From Conchocele bisecta (taxonomy: Eukaryota; Mollusca; Bivalvia; Lucinida; Thyasiridae): DNA of 64,000 nucleotides. Positions 1 through 11,225 of the stretch are shown piece by piece. Under the pieces are notes generated by a model. The model ran no database searches, was not told the DNA's origin, and saw only the letters and a program-made list of their open reading frames with translations. Numbering within the stretch: the stretch's first letter is position 1; each line of letters opens with the position of its first letter. The translations under genes were made by a program, and so were the position numbers. Where the stretch lies: the NCBI GenBank assembly GCA_029237695.1, contig CM055273.1:58083968-58147967 (forward strand), in the 5' to 3' direction.

Positions 1-1020
1 GGTTTGGGTTATGATCCGCGGGATAATTTTAGAAAAGCTGCAAGTACGATATCTACACACATGTGTACAGTCAATCGTGTGGCTAAAGTTGGAACTGCCA
101 GAACAATAACATGCCCAGCCCCCGATGGTCGCGGATATGTTGTTTGTAAGAGTTTTTCCATTTCCAGAGCTGGTTGAATATAACCATTATGCAGTCTTTT
201 ATTTTCACATGAATTGTACTTACAGTCATGCAGCAGAAGTTCTGCCCGAGTTCGCAATACAATTACAACCGCATATACGAGCGGTGATAATAAAATACCC
301 GGACAAGTTCTGTAAAATCCATGTTTGCCAATTATTTTATTTCGTGCTCACACGATGAGATTATATTTTTAAAAATAAACACAACGGTACTATATGCACT
401 TCAGACAGCAGTCAAGCCATCAATTTACCTTTGTTCAAACATAGCACCTGTCATACCGGCAGTAGTATAGCATTATGACAGCTGGCCATGCTGACGTCGT
501 CGGAGTGAGTTGCCTTGCATGCGGATTTTCGTGTACGGGATTAAGAAAAAAAATCACAAATGGCAGGATTTGGCGAATATGGAGGATCGAATGACAGCTC
601 CAATCCACGATATTTAATACTAGATACATCCATTGTAAGCACTCGATTAGAAATATGTACAGAAATATCGTAAAACTCTAGCACGATTGGTAACATTCAC
701 TGGTTTTCTGCTCCATGTTCAGCATCATCGGGATCCATCTAGATATATGTCTCCTGAAATTTAAATATTGTTAATCACAATATGTGGTGTGCCGGCTTTG
801 AGTTCAACCGACCTGACAGTTCACGCACAATGATCCATTAACCCAGACTTTTACTTTGCGTCACAACATCTGACAACGTCACTTTTGGACTTCCATGTCT
901 GGCATTCCCGTCCACTGTCTCTCTGACTATATCGCTCGCAAATTGTCATTCCGATGGTGCGTTTTCACCGTATACATTTCTCATATCATCATCATATCGT
1001 CTTGATGTATGCGTTACGAT
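1..1020. other. unassigned AT-rich DNA
   Basis: I see no convincing gene, repeat family or RNA here. Open frames are short and have no recognisable domain. Confidence 0.5.
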
Positions 1021-1290
1021 GCAAACTTGCTCGATATTCAAATATCCATAGCTCGAAATTCAAATACATATCTACAATATCGATCTCAGAGCTGGCTCGA
1101 TATTCCAAGCAACCCAGCTCGAAATTCAAATCCACGTCTCCAATCTGCTCCAATATCGATCTCAGAGCTGTCTGGATATTCAAAACACACCAGCTCGAAA
1201 TTAGTTCCGGTGAATATCGACCTCGCAGCTTTGGTTTCAACTCGAAATTCAACTCGATATTCAATCCGGTGAATATCGATCTTCGATGTC
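1021..1290. repeat. degenerate tandem repeat with GCTCGAAATTC cores
   Basis: GCTCGAAATTC and CTCGATATTC cores recur several times about 65-76 bp apart, together with AATATCGATCTCAGAGCTG. The small overlapping frames on both strands are by-products of this repeat. Confidence 0.6.
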
Positions 1291-1308
1291 AGTGCCAAAA
1301 AATACACT

Positions 1309-1760
1309 ATGGTATGATATAATGGACTTTTGACTCCATATAAAGATATAATGGTATGATATAATGAACTTTTAACTCAATATAAAGACATAATGGTATG
1401 ATATATTGAACGTTTGACTCAATATAGAGACATAAAGGTATGATATATGGACATTTCGACCCTATACAAAGACATCACGATATCATACAATGAAATGTTG
1501 ACTTAAGATAAAGACAACTGATATCATATATCGAAGGTTCGACTCAATATAAAGACGCCATGATATAACATATCGAACTTTTGACTCTATATAACGACAC
1601 CATGATATCATATACCGACAGTGTCACTTGATACAAAGACGACTTATATCATACATTGAAGTTTCGACTCAATATAACGATATTATTATAATGATATGAT
1701 ATATATACATTTGGACTCGATATAAATACACAATGATCACATATATTGACGTTTGTACTG
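1309..1760 (+). repeat. 42-bp tandem array, about 10 copies
   Basis: The ATGGTATGATAT core starts at 1309, 1351 and 1393, and the aligned core recurs near 1435, 1477, 1520, 1562 and 1604. Each unit carries GACTCAATATAAAGAC. Divergence rises toward the right end, where spacing becomes irregular. The period is 42 bp with rare 1-bp slips. Confidence 0.85.
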
Positions 1761-1805
1761 CATAAAATATGTCACCGTCATATAAGACGGTGATGACGTT
1801 CCGTA

Positions 1806-1930
1806 CTGGGTTGTTGCGTTTAGTGGGATGAACACTACAATTGATCTGTTTAAAGTTTGCAAGGAGTCCTTCGGACTCCACGCACTTCAAACATACCAAA
1901 TGTATTGTAACCCCAGTAAACGCAACAGCC
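1806..1930. repeat. foldback repeat
   Basis: CTGGGTTGTTGCGTTTA at 1806 is answered by CCAGTAAACGCAACAGCC ending at 1930. A short perfect stem, GAGTCCTTCGGACTC, lies inside at 1864-1878. Confidence 0.6.
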
Positions 1931-2020
1931 CCTGGTTGTTCTCCTTAAATGAATATCGTATTGAATCAACACTCATGTAAGACAGTATATATAACCACGG
2001 TAACCTCTGATACATTCAAG

Positions 2021-2232
2021 TACAGTGGAACATCTCTAAACCGAACACCAATATAACGTATGTGATCTTATCTTATCTGTGTCATTTATCTCAGATTATA
2101 ATGTATATTCATGATTGTAAAGCATCCAAATACGTATCAGAATGGTCATATGCCTGATGTACAGTGGACCATCTCTAAATCGGACACCCTGGGGACCTCA
2201 CAGGGTGTTCGGTTTAGAGAGGTTCCACTGTA
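2021..2232. mobile_element. F1 TIR element (MITE-like)
   Basis: It begins TACAGTGGAACATCTCTAAA and ends GAGAGGTTCCACTGTA. A third, internal inverted copy of the same motif forms a hairpin at the right end (2159-2232). The flanking TA on both sides suggests TA target duplication, as in Tc1/mariner-type MITEs. Confidence 0.8.
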
Positions 2233-2454
2233 TTCGAAGCATTGTAAATATACGACTGTCAATGTTCGTTATAATCTCTCTGAGGAATCGTTCCGGGAGC
2301 ATTTAACAAAAATCCGACTTCATAGCTGAGCAGAGTGCTAAATGATCAGGAGCTACACTAGCAAAAAGACCGCACCAATTCCCCCTTTTGGCGTGACGAC
2401 TCGCATATGACAAAAACCATGTACCTAAGTAGATGTGCAATTCATCATGAACAC

Positions 2455-2990
2455 ATTTACAGGAGCTGTGCTATTTTCTGTAATTTGACATCAAACGTTG
2501 ACGAAATGTTCAGAGCAAATGCGGAATATTCCGCATTTGCTCTGAACATTTCGTCACATTTCGACGTCGACTACGGAAAATATCGTCAATTTTGTAAATA
2601 ATTTTCATGAACTACCCCACACTTTCTTATATGACGGTACAATGTCACATGACATATCTCATATACATGTACCAACGCTTGTTTGTGCATTTGCTCTGAT
2701 GTCCTCAAAATTGGACGTCGGTTATGGAAAATATTAAATATCGTCACTTTTGTAAATAATTTTTATGAAAAAGCGCACTTATTCTCAACTATAAAGTCAC
2801 ATGGCTTGTCTAATATGCATGTTACCAAGGTATTTTCTGTAAGTTTCCTCTGAATATGTCGTCAACATTCGACGTCGGTTACGGTTACGGTTACGGTTAC
2901 GGTTAAGGAAACTAATTTTGTAAATAATCTTCATGCAAAAATCGCACATTCTCTTAGGTACACATTCACTTTGCTAGTCACACGTAGCAG
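2455..2990. repeat. three degenerate F13 units in tandem
   Basis: The first unit (2459-2670) has a near-perfect stem centred at 2530 with GCGGAATATTCCGC. The next two (about 2690-2820 and 2840-2990) keep only right halves, recognised by GACGTCGGTTA, TTTGTAAATAAT and TCACATGGC-like ends. Confidence 0.6.
2877..2906 (+). repeat. (GGTTAC)n microsatellite
   Basis: About five GGTTAC units expand the word GGTTACGG, which occurs once in neighbouring F13 copies. It looks like local slippage inside an F13 unit. Confidence 0.8.
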
Positions 2991-3449
2991 AGTCACTTCT
3001 GTGCACGATGGATGACTTATTCATAAACTAATCGCCGTGTCTGCACGAGACTGCCGTGCCTTCCATTGGCCGTATATAACAACCGGACACCGTGTATATA
3101 CCCACTAATTAAACGATTCCGACACGGCAAGACATAAACGAATCGTGTACAGCGGCAACTACAATACATGGAACACCATCGTGCAGAATGACCAATTTCC
3201 ATACTACATTACAAAGACACGTTTACTTTTATTTCGATACAGGGAACAGGGTAGACTGGACAGGAACTATGCTGGTGTGAAATGCGAAGCTATTAACGGT
3301 CTCGTGCGTCAATTACGGACGTAAAGATTGTCATGGAAACATATTAGAACGCTTTCGATCGATCACAGAATTCTCCTGAATGTAACGATGTGGTTTCGCG
3401 CTATTACATACAGTGACGGCGGGGAAAGGGACCTCATGGCATTTGGTTA
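2991..3449. other. unassigned DNA
   Basis: No gene or known repeat family is seen. The 61-codon minus-strand frame near 3017-3202 has no recognisable motif. Confidence 0.4.
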
Positions 3450-3653
3450 TACAGTGAACCCTCTCTGCACCGGACACCATGGGGACCATGAGGTTTCACT
3501 GTAAATCGGGCATGTGATCATTCCGAGTCATAAGTGTGTGCTATGCGATCATTAACAGACATTAACACCTGGGATAAATGACCAAGAGACTCATCAAAAA
3601 GAATATCACATGTGTTTTCTTTGGCGTCCGGCTTTTAGCATGGTTCCACTGTA
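3450..3653. mobile_element. F1 TIR element, first of an abutting pair
   Basis: It starts TACAGTGAACCCTCTCTGCA and ends GGTTCCACTGTA. An internal hairpin GGACACCATGGGG..ATGAGGTTTCACTGTA lies at the left. Its last TA is also the first TA of the next copy. Confidence 0.75.
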
Positions 3654-3870
3654 CAGTGAAACCTCTTTAACCGGACACCCTCGGAGGTCCACAGGGTTTC
3701 CGGTTTAGATTTATTCCATTGTAAATCAGTCATATGACCATTCTGGAACATACTTATGTCTTTTGCAATCATGAACATGACTTATTATCTGAGATGCGTT
3801 ACTAAGAACCCATCAAGATGAGATTACATACATTTTCTTGGTGTCCGGTTTAGAGAGGTAGCACATGTAG
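3652..3870. mobile_element. F1 TIR element, second of the pair
   Basis: It starts TACAGTGAAACCTCTTTAAC and ends near GGTTTAGAGAGGTAGCACAT. It has the same orientation as the preceding copy, so the pair is head to tail with a shared TA. Confidence 0.75.
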
Positions 3871-3991
3871 ATCCTGGTCTTCTTCCATAGTCGGATAGTC
3901 AGTCTGAATCTGCACGTTATTCTGATGGTGAAGTTATTTCTGCGACGGAATGGCGAACAGCGTATGCCCCTGATCAGACTCAACGCCTATA

Positions 3992-4209
3992 TGCGGCTGT
4001 GACTGAATAAATGGGGCTTATGGGATGTGTGACCTGTGTAGCTCCAGATAAAATAGCACCCTCCTGTAGACTGATATATATATATTGTTAGAAACATGAC
4101 GGATGTTTCATTGACGGAATGGCGAATAGTGCAGCTCCTTATCATACTGTGCGGATGCACAGGCTGATCTGGATCTACATTTGTTCCAAAACCCATAAGC
4201 CCCATTTAT
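3992..4209 (+). repeat. F3 interspersed repeat, near full length
   Basis: It begins GCTGTGACTGAATAAATGGG and continues through CTTATGGGATGTGTGACC, TTTCATTGACGGAATGGCGA and GCGGATGCACAGGCTGATCT to CATAAGCCCCATTTATGAGA. The two ends are inverted versions of each other (GGGGCTTATGGG and CCCATAAGCCCC), so it is TIR-like. Confidence 0.8.
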
Positions 4210-4325
4210 GAGATACACGTATGATGGTCGCAGACGTTTAAAGACTACTTTCTGAGTCGGGGTTGGTCCGGCGAATGCGGGAAACGGACGTTACGACATT
4301 TGTGACAAAAGTAACACCATAATTA

Positions 4326-4583
4326 AGACACGCCATGTGATTTCGTACCTTCGGACATCTGCGTAATTTCATGAAATACGATTACAAAATTTATAATATT
4401 TTCCGTAGATGGCATCAAAAGTTGACAAAGTTTTCAGAGTACACGCGGAATTATATTCCGCGTGTACTCTAAAATTTTTGTCAACTTCTGACTTTATTTA
4501 TGAAAAATATTGTAAATTTTGTAAACGTATTTAATGAAATTACGCAAATGTCCGAACGTACAAAATCAGATGGCGTGTCTCAA
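4326..4583. mobile_element. F13 foldback element, full length
   Basis: The ends are GACACGCCATGTGATTTYGT at left and ACAAAATCAGATGGCGTGTC at right. The centre is a long stem, GCGGAATTATATTCCGC, with CAGAGTACAC flanks. This is the best reference copy of the family in the window. Confidence 0.85.
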
Positions 4584-5104
4584 TTATTAGAAAGCACATT
4601 CGCAATTTATATTTGCCAGTGCCAGGCAATTCTGTCTATGATAATGATTATTCCATGCATTAAGTTTCCGGTTAGACTGCGGAAACCGCAAACCTATGTT
4701 TTGCTGAGTAAAGATTATGTGCTATCACAGAAAACGAATGTGAGAACTAGACAGCGGCACATCAACGGCAATAATATGTCCGCGGCTGGTATAAAGGGCC
4801 TTATTATTTATGACATGTGCGTTAAATATACGCCCCGTGTCTCAGACGTTGTCAAAGATAAGTGGGTGATCTCTTCGCATAATGGAGTAAACATGGCATA
4901 AATGAAACACACATTGCATTGTATTTTATTAACTTACAAGGAATTATTGCTATTATACAATAGTATACATTAAAAGACTGATAAACATGGGATGCAATTT
5001 GTGTAATGCGATGCTTCTAATGTTATGCAAAACAGCACGATTTGTGGAACATAGTAACGAAAAATAATCTAATAAACTACTATATCAAGGTGTATGATCA
5101 AGTA
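4584..5104. other. unassigned AT-rich DNA
   Basis: The 133-codon plus-strand frame at 4500-4901 starts inside the F13 arm and shows no domain. Nothing else is recognised. Confidence 0.45.
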
Positions 5105-5500
5105 GTTACAACAACAGGTACTGACACTTCCAGAAACCCGCCGATTGAGAGTACGTAATATTTTATTTTGTCCTTATTATGTAGCTGATTTTGATGAAAT
5201 ATGGCGCATCAAACGCGTCTTGTTAAGTTGCATATGATGGTCTCGGTAATTTGGCCCAAACTTCTGTCGTTTTTGCGAAGAATCGATTTCCGTGGCTACT
5301 GACACGGGCATTTATTATTCGTAAAAACGACATACGTACGTGCCAAACTCCCGGGACCACCAAATGCAGGCCATGAAGACATGTGTGCTGCTCCATATTT
5401 CATCAAAATCCGTTGCCTATTAAGGAAACTATCAAATAATACTTACTTTGGAGTGGGTGCGCTTTCAACACTTTCAGCCATTGTTGTTGTTGTTGTAACC
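5105..5500. repeat. divergent long foldback element
   Basis: The left end GTTACAACAACAGG is answered by TTGTTGTTGTTGTAACC at the right. TTGATGAAATATGG near 5195 and CCATATTTCATCAA near 5393 lie in arms of about 140 bp that are complementary but clearly diverged. The centre is near 5295. Confidence 0.65.
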
Positions 5501-5784
5501 ACGTGGCCATGAACCGTGCATATCCATTTAACTGACACTCATTGACTTAATCCGTATACTGTTTCTATCATATACAGTCCACAGATGCATCACGATCTAT
5601 CGATATAATCGTATTGGAGGCTTGCGTAAATATATCGATATAATTACGGAAACTTCCAAGACGATCATATCGCTATAATTCCCTATTAAATCGCAACTCC
5701 CTTGGACTTAATCTGACTGCGCCGATACGGCGAAGACAGTTATCAAGTGAGCAAATGTCCTCTGAATGGGAAGGTCATTCACAT

Positions 5785-6040
5785 TCGGTATTATTTACAC
5801 AATAATAATCGTGAACAGCGAAGTATACAAGTATACAGCGATGAGTTGTTAAATGTTTACAAACGAAACGAACGAAAACGAATGGAAAACAAACAGTGAA
5901 AACGATTGTTGTGTACAACGATATACATAAAACGATTATCTGTTTATGTGTGTAGGTCCACACGATATTTTCGTTTAAATATCCGGATTTCAACTATTTA
6001 AACGCCTGTCGTTTCTTTCAGTGCGTGGTTTTGGTGTAAT
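5785..6040 (-). repeat. F14 degenerate repeat
   Basis: AACGATTGTTGTGTACAACG, ACGATATTTTCGTTTAAATA and ACTATTTAAACGCCTGTCGT match words in the copies near 24.2, 35.7 and 40.1 kb. The boundaries are uncertain. Confidence 0.45.
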
Positions 6041-6082
6041 TTTCGTTGAATTTAACAAGATCATATTTTAGCTGATTTTAAC

Positions 6083-6832
6083 GTGACACTAAGCCAACGA
6101 ACACATGGTTTTGTAATTATAACAAGAGTGCAGAAGGTCACAATATGCCAGTCGAGGCATGACCAGTCAATAATGGGAGATAACTCACTGAAAATCAATA
6201 GTGTTCTTCATCTTGCCATGATAAGCATGTGCACCCAATTTGGTTTTTATCCACAAAATAGTCAATTGTGTGGATAAGGATACAGAATGTGAAAATTAAA
6301 AATGGCCGCCAAGGAGAAATACGTTATGGGATACTTTTGAAAATGAATAGGGTCCCTCGGAAACTTTTTTGACCAGGATACAGAGTGCGAACATTTAAAA
6401 TGGCCGCCAAGGGGAGATAAGCTTTCGTGAAGTTTTTGAAAATCAACATATTCGTCATGCCGTTACTAACATGTGTACCGGACTTGGTTGCGATACGTCA
6501 ATTAGAACTTTAGTTATTACGTAAATCAGGATTCAGAGTGCGAAAATTTAAAATAGACTCCAAGGTGTGACAAGCTATCGGAATCTTTTTGAAATAAGTA
6601 GGCTTCTTCGTCTTGGCATGATAAACATGTACATATATACTGAATTTGGTTACGATCCGTCAAGTAGTACTCTAGTTATTGTGTGGACAAGCTGTGTCCG
6701 CCCGTATAATGCTGTGTCCGCCCGTATAATGCGAATACATAATTACGTCCCGTTGCTTGTTTCAAACGGGCTTTTACAAACGAAGACGTTTGTGGAGCGA
6801 GGAAAAATCCGGGCTTTATGACCACTCTGTGA
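6083..6832 (+). repeat. F8 repeat, about four degenerate monomers
   Basis: Recurring words are GATACAGARTGYGAAMATT, AATGGCCGCCAAGG, GGAGATAAG, TTCTTCRTCTTGCCATGATAA and TTACGATCCGTCAAGTAGTA. Monomers are about 150-190 bp. It ends with TGTGTCCGCCCGTATAATGC duplicated at 6700-6730 and an inverted ACGTCCC..AAACGGGC pair. Confidence 0.65.
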
Positions 6833-7697
6833 CTAATTAACATTATCGTGGTTTGTAATCATAAAGGTGGGCCACTACCATTGATTTTTCCTATATAAAC
6901 TAACCAAATACTATAGGAATGAATGGCCTTTTTGTTGAATTTATTGGGGTATAAACTTGGAAAAGTCGCGGGAATACTGGACGGAGGCCGGAAGGCCTCG
7001 TCCAGTATTCCCGCGACTTTTCCAAGTTTATATCCCCGATAAATTCAACAAAAAGGACTAATTAACATTATCGTGGTTTGTAATCACAAAGGTGGGCCAC
7101 TACCATTGATTTTTTCTATATAAACTAACCAAATACTATAGGAATGAATGGCCTTTTTGTGGAATTTATCGGGGTATAAACTTGGAAAAGTCGCGGGAAT
7201 ACTGGACGAAGGCCGGAAGGAATTATATCCCACGATTAAATTCAACAAAAAGGTCTAATTTAACATTTTCGTGGTTTTTAATCATAATGGTGGGCCACTA
7301 CCATGATTTTTCCTATATAAACTACCATATTACTTTTAGGAATGTTTGGCCTTTTTGTGGGAATTTATCGGGGTATAAACTTGGAAACGTTGCGGGAATA
7401 CTGGACGAAGGCCGGAAGGCCTCGTCCAGTATTCCCGCGACTTTTCCAAGTTTATATCCCCGATAAATTCAAAAAAAGGCCATTCATTCCTTATAATTCC
7501 AGAATTTGAAATAAATTCATCAAGAAAATGTGTTTATTTTCCGTTTTCTTAAGAATTAGTTTAACTGCGCCTCACGGTTACGGAAAGTAGTTCGGCATGG
7601 GAGTTTACTGGGATATACATTTTGGACAGAGACTTGCTACGGGCCAATCAAATGTTAGGGAATTGTGTAAATATTTTTGTGCTGGAATTATCACACA
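6833..7697 (+). mobile_element. F5 element with its foldback head triplicated
   Basis: Three units, about 6833-7057, 7058-7254 and 7255-7482, each begin CTAATT(T)AACATT(A/T)TCGTGG and contain GGTGGGCCACTACCAT followed by the F5 foldback. The second foldback is truncated. Only the third is followed by the usual F5 tail, ending TGTGCTGGAATTAT at 7697. The upstream words belong to the repeat into which F5 inserted, so the duplication copied host plus foldback. Confidence 0.75.
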
Positions 7698-7820
7698 TTG
7701 CGCTTTTCTCTGCTACTTTCATTTTTCGTATGGATGTTGTAGGACCTATTTTCCAATTCTGGTCTGGATATTCATTAATTAAAAATATAGGTTTAATTAT
7801 TGTTAAGATGTTCTGTGGCC
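7698..7820 (+). repeat. right part of the repeat that hosts the F5 array
   Basis: CACACATTGCGCTTTTCTCT and TATGGATGTTGTAGGACCTA match 38010-38140. There the same repeat runs without interruption from GGTGGGCCACCACCATTGAT into CACACATTTTGCTATTCTCT. Confidence 0.7.
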
Positions 7821-8127
7821 ATCCTGGTAGTGGCGCAAAATGTGAGCGGCTGAAATTGAAACCACCTCACATGACCAATATGTTCCGACTTACAAATAGT
7901 CCCAAAACATATGCTGTAACACGATGTAAATATTGCACTAACAAGTGACATGCAAGTGATATGTACATCAATTGACCGGTTTCTGCAAGCAAATAGTGTC
8001 ATGTATGGCATAACACATCTGGATTATTTTCTTTAACGTACTACACCGCGCATGAATATCTGATGATATCGTGTGGTTAAACATAAACAGTCTTATCTAG
8101 ATTGGTCAGTAAGCGTGGCTTACGGAA
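7821..8127. other. unassigned DNA
   Basis: No gene or repeat family is recognised. The overlapping short frames on both strands lack motifs. Confidence 0.4.
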
Positions 8128-9590
8128 TACCCCCCGCGTGGGCCTAGGAACCCCTAAATATGTAAAATAATTTCTAAGTGTGTGGTCTTGTGATATTGAC
8201 TCTGGGCTTAGCGGGGGCGGCACGAACGTGCATTTGTCACAGGGTGGTAGAGGTCCATTGGAGCAATGCGTGTGTGAAATGTGAAGCAGATCCGAGCAAG
8301 GAAATAGAAGCTATAACCGATTTCTCTGATGTTAAGTTTTGTAAAGAGACTAAGTATGTGACCTTGACCTCGATATCAGCGGGGATTTGTCACAGCATGA
8401 TAGTAGAGCCTTAGAGGAATGCATGCATGAAACATTAAGACTTTTCGATGAAAGAAATAGAAGTTATAACATATTTCTCAGATGTCAAGTTTTGTAAAGA
8501 GACTAAGTATTTGACCTTGACCTTGGGATCAGCGGGGGTTGGACGTCGTGGATTTGGCATAGCATGGTAGTAGAGCCTTACATGAATGCATGTGTGAAAT
8601 ATTAAGCATTTTAGATGAAGGAAATAGAAATTATAACATATTTCTCTGATGTTAAGTTTTGTAAAGAGACTAAGTATGCGTGACCTTCACCCTGGGATCA
8701 GCGGGGGTTGGATAGTCGTATACATGTCACAGTATGATAGTACAACCTTAGAGGAATGCACAAGTGAAATAATAAGAATTTTCAATGAAGGAAATAGAAG
8801 TTATAACTTATTTCTCTGATGTTAAGTTTTGTAAAGATACCAAGTATTTGACCTTGACCTTGGGATCAGCGGGGGTTTGACGTCGTGGATTTGGCACAGC
8901 ATGGTAGTAGAGCCTTACAGGAATGCACAAGTGAAATATTAAGCATTTTAGACGAAGGAAATAGAAGCTATAACATATTTCTCTGATGTCAAGTTTTGTA
9001 AAGAGACTAGTAAGTATTTGACATTGACCTTGGGATCAGCTGGGGTTGAACGGTCGTGGATTTGGCACATCATGTTAGTAGAGCATTACAGGAATGCATG
9101 TGTGAAATATTAAGCATTTTAGATGAAGGAAATAGAAGTTATAACAATATTTCTTTGATGTTAAGTTTTGTAAAGAGACTAAGTATTTGACCTTGACCTT
9201 AGGATCAGCTGGGGTTGAACGGTCGTGGATTTGGCACATCATGGTAGTAGAGCCTTACAGGAATGCATGTGTGAAATATTAAGCATTTTATATGAAGGAA
9301 ATAGAAGTTATAACAATATTTCTCTGATGTTAAGTTTTGTAAAGAGACTAAGTATTTGATCTTGACCTTGGGCTCAGCGGGGGTTGGACAGTCGTGGATT
9401 AGGCAAAGCATGGTAGTAGTAGAGCCTTACAGGAATGCATGTGTGAAATATAAAGCATTTTAGATGAAGGACATAGAAGTTATAACAATATTTCTCTGAT
9501 GTTAAGTTTAGTGACGGACGGACGCACGGATGCACGGACGGACGGACAGCCTGACTCTAGTATACCCCCACAACTCGTTGCGGGGGTATA
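8128..9590 (+). repeat. satellite-bearing element of about 170-bp monomers
   Basis: The anchor G(T)TAAGTTTTGTAAAGA recurs at 8331, 8483, 8651, 8821, 8988, 9160, 9329 and 9501, with spacings of 152, 168, 170, 167, 172, 169 and 172 bp. Monomers carry TGACCTTGACCTTGG, GTAGAGCCTTA and TGAAATATTAAGCATTTTAG. The array is bounded by ATACCCCCCGC at left and GCGGGGGTAT at right. Before the right edge lies a GGACGGACG tract at 9513-9548. Open frames within it are satellite by-products. Confidence 0.85.
8359..8370 (-). promoter_or_regulatory. candidate nuclear-receptor DR0 half-site pair
   Basis: TGACCTTGACCT read on the minus strand is AGGTCAAGGTCA, two perfect AGGTCA half sites with no spacer. The same 12-mer recurs at 8512-8523, 8849-8860 and 9188-9199, and three other monomers have one- or two-base variants. 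Whether any receptor binds is not known from sequence. Confidence 0.35.
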
Positions 9591-9770
9591 ATTAGATATA
9601 TGTCATGTAAAACACTTCATTCAGGCCACACGGCATTTATTCCGGGTTCCGTTCCGCTAAAACATTTAATCATTGCCGCGAATTCGTTCCATGAAGTACA
9701 ACAAAAATGGCATCGATGAATGGACCGGGAGTTCCCAAATGACAGATATCCAAATTAAACACATATCTGG

Positions 9771-10229
9771 CTGTGACTGGAGAAATAGGGCTTATGACAT
9801 TTGTGGATATTCCAACTTCTGATATCTTAGTGCACTCCTGAAGCCGACTAAGGATCAGGAGGCCATTTCATTAAACTTCGTACGACTAAATGTTCGTAAG
9901 TGCAAATATAGGATCGTCTGGAAATTTCAATTGATACATTTACATTTATTGAGCATAGGCTGCATATGCAGCATGTGCTCAATAAATGTAAATCCACTAA
10001 ATATTTACAAGAAAATATCGTTAATGTTGAATTTACAGACTATCATAAGTTTGTAATTACGAACATTTTAGTCGTACGAAGTTTAGTGAAAAGACCCCCT
10101 GAACTATAAGTTAGAAGCATTACAGGTGTTTCAATGACGGCTAAATGGCAAACAGTGGGTGACCTGATCAGACTGTGCGGATGCACATGCTGAGCTGATA
10201 ACCCATTAGTCCTATGTCTCCAATCAGCC
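9771..10229 (+). repeat. F3 repeat split by an F2 element
   Basis: The left part, from CTGGCTGTGACTGGAGAAAT, stops at about 9860. The right part resumes at about 10107 and includes GGTGTTTCAATGACGG and GCGGATGCACATGCTGAGCT. The gap is exactly an F2 copy. Confidence 0.75.
9861..10106. mobile_element. F2 foldback element nested in F3
   Basis: The left end is TTAAACTTCGTACGACTAAA and the right end is TTTAGTCGTACGAAGTTTAG. The central stem is TTGAGCATAGGCTGCATATG answered by GCATGTGCTCAATAAATGTA. Confidence 0.85.
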
Positions 10230-10234
10230 ATATA

Positions 10235-10493
10235 TGAGACAAGCCATATGATTTTAACCTACGAAGATGTGCATTTTTTCGTGAAAAATTCACACAAAAG
10301 TGATTTTTTTTCGTAAATGACATCAACGAAATTCTCCCAGCAAGTGCGGAATCATATTACGCATTCGCTCTGAACATTTCGTGAACATTCGATGTTATTT
10401 ACTGAATTTATCGTAAATTTTGTTAACATTTTTCATGAGCAATCGCACATCTTCGTATGTATACAATCACATACGTTGCAGTTCGTCTCACAT
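10235..10493. mobile_element. F13 foldback element, diverged
   Basis: It starts GAGACAAGCCATATGATTTT and ends near GTTCGTCTCACAT. The central stem AAGTGCGGAATCATATTACG is imperfect. Confidence 0.7.
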
Positions 10494-10692
10494 ATTTCGT
10501 GTTGCCCGGTCTTTATGTGGTTTTCGTGATTAATCGTAGATTCCTGATGTGATCTGGCGGCCCCCGGGATTTATGGGGGATTTATGGGGCCTTAGGTCAC
10601 CACCGAGGCCGTATTAGATGATGGAATGGTCAGTCATACTCACCAGGGATATCGTGGTCGTCTCAACCAGCGTACACCATCTTACCCAGTAG

Positions 10693-10830
10693 ACGAGTTC
10701 ATCAACATTGCAAAGTATACTTATCTAGCACAGTATACTCAAAGTATACTCATCTAGCAAAGTATACTTTGAGGGAGAAATGCATTATGTCATATAGAAC
10801 TAACGACTGCATATAGTTGATGACTCATCA
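10693..10830. mobile_element. F11 element with internal deletion
   Basis: TTCATCAACATTGCAAAGTA at left and the AACTAACGACTGCATATAGT segment at right are retained. The central hairpin of the family is missing, and TCTAGCA(A/C)AGTATACT is duplicated. Confidence 0.65.
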
Positions 10831-11074
10831 GGGGCCCGTTTCACTAAACTTCGTACGACTAAAATGTTCGTAAGTGCAAATTTAGGATCTTCTGGAAATT
10901 TCAATTGATGGATTTACATTTATTGAGCATAGGCTGCATATGCAGCCTATGCTCAATAAATGTGAAACCAATAATTGTTTACACGAAAACATTGTTAATG
11001 CGACACTTACAGACTATCATAAGTTTGCACTTACGAACATTTTAGTTGTAAGAAGTTTAGTGAAACGGCCCCCA
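10831..11074. mobile_element. F2 foldback element, full length
   Basis: It starts GGGGCCCGTTTCACTAAACT and ends TTTAGTGAAACGGCCCCC. The central stem GGCTGCATATGCAGCC is perfect. Confidence 0.9.
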
Positions 11075-11096
11075 GGATCTACAGCATCTGTACTTT

Positions 11097-11225
11097 TTAC
11101 AATTTTCATATTTTTTGAGAATAAAAACACCCACTTTTTACAAATTGCCTACTCTGAAAATCATTTTCTGACGAGTGTATTGGTTCAACAATTAACATAT
11201 CAAAATCCATTTTTATCAGGATAGC
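11097..11225 (+). repeat. F4 fragment
   Basis: ATATTTTTTGAGAATAAAAA, CTGAAAATCATTTTCTG and GTGTATTGGTTCAACAATTA match the right half of full F4 copies. The left half and both ends are missing. Confidence 0.5.

Noticed and set aside
2877..2906. interstitial telomere repeat
   Set aside because: The unit is GGTTAC rather than TTAGGG, and it expands a word already present in F13.
4500..4901. 133-codon plus-strand open frame
   Set aside because: It starts inside the right arm of an F13 element and runs into AT-rich DNA; no conserved motif.
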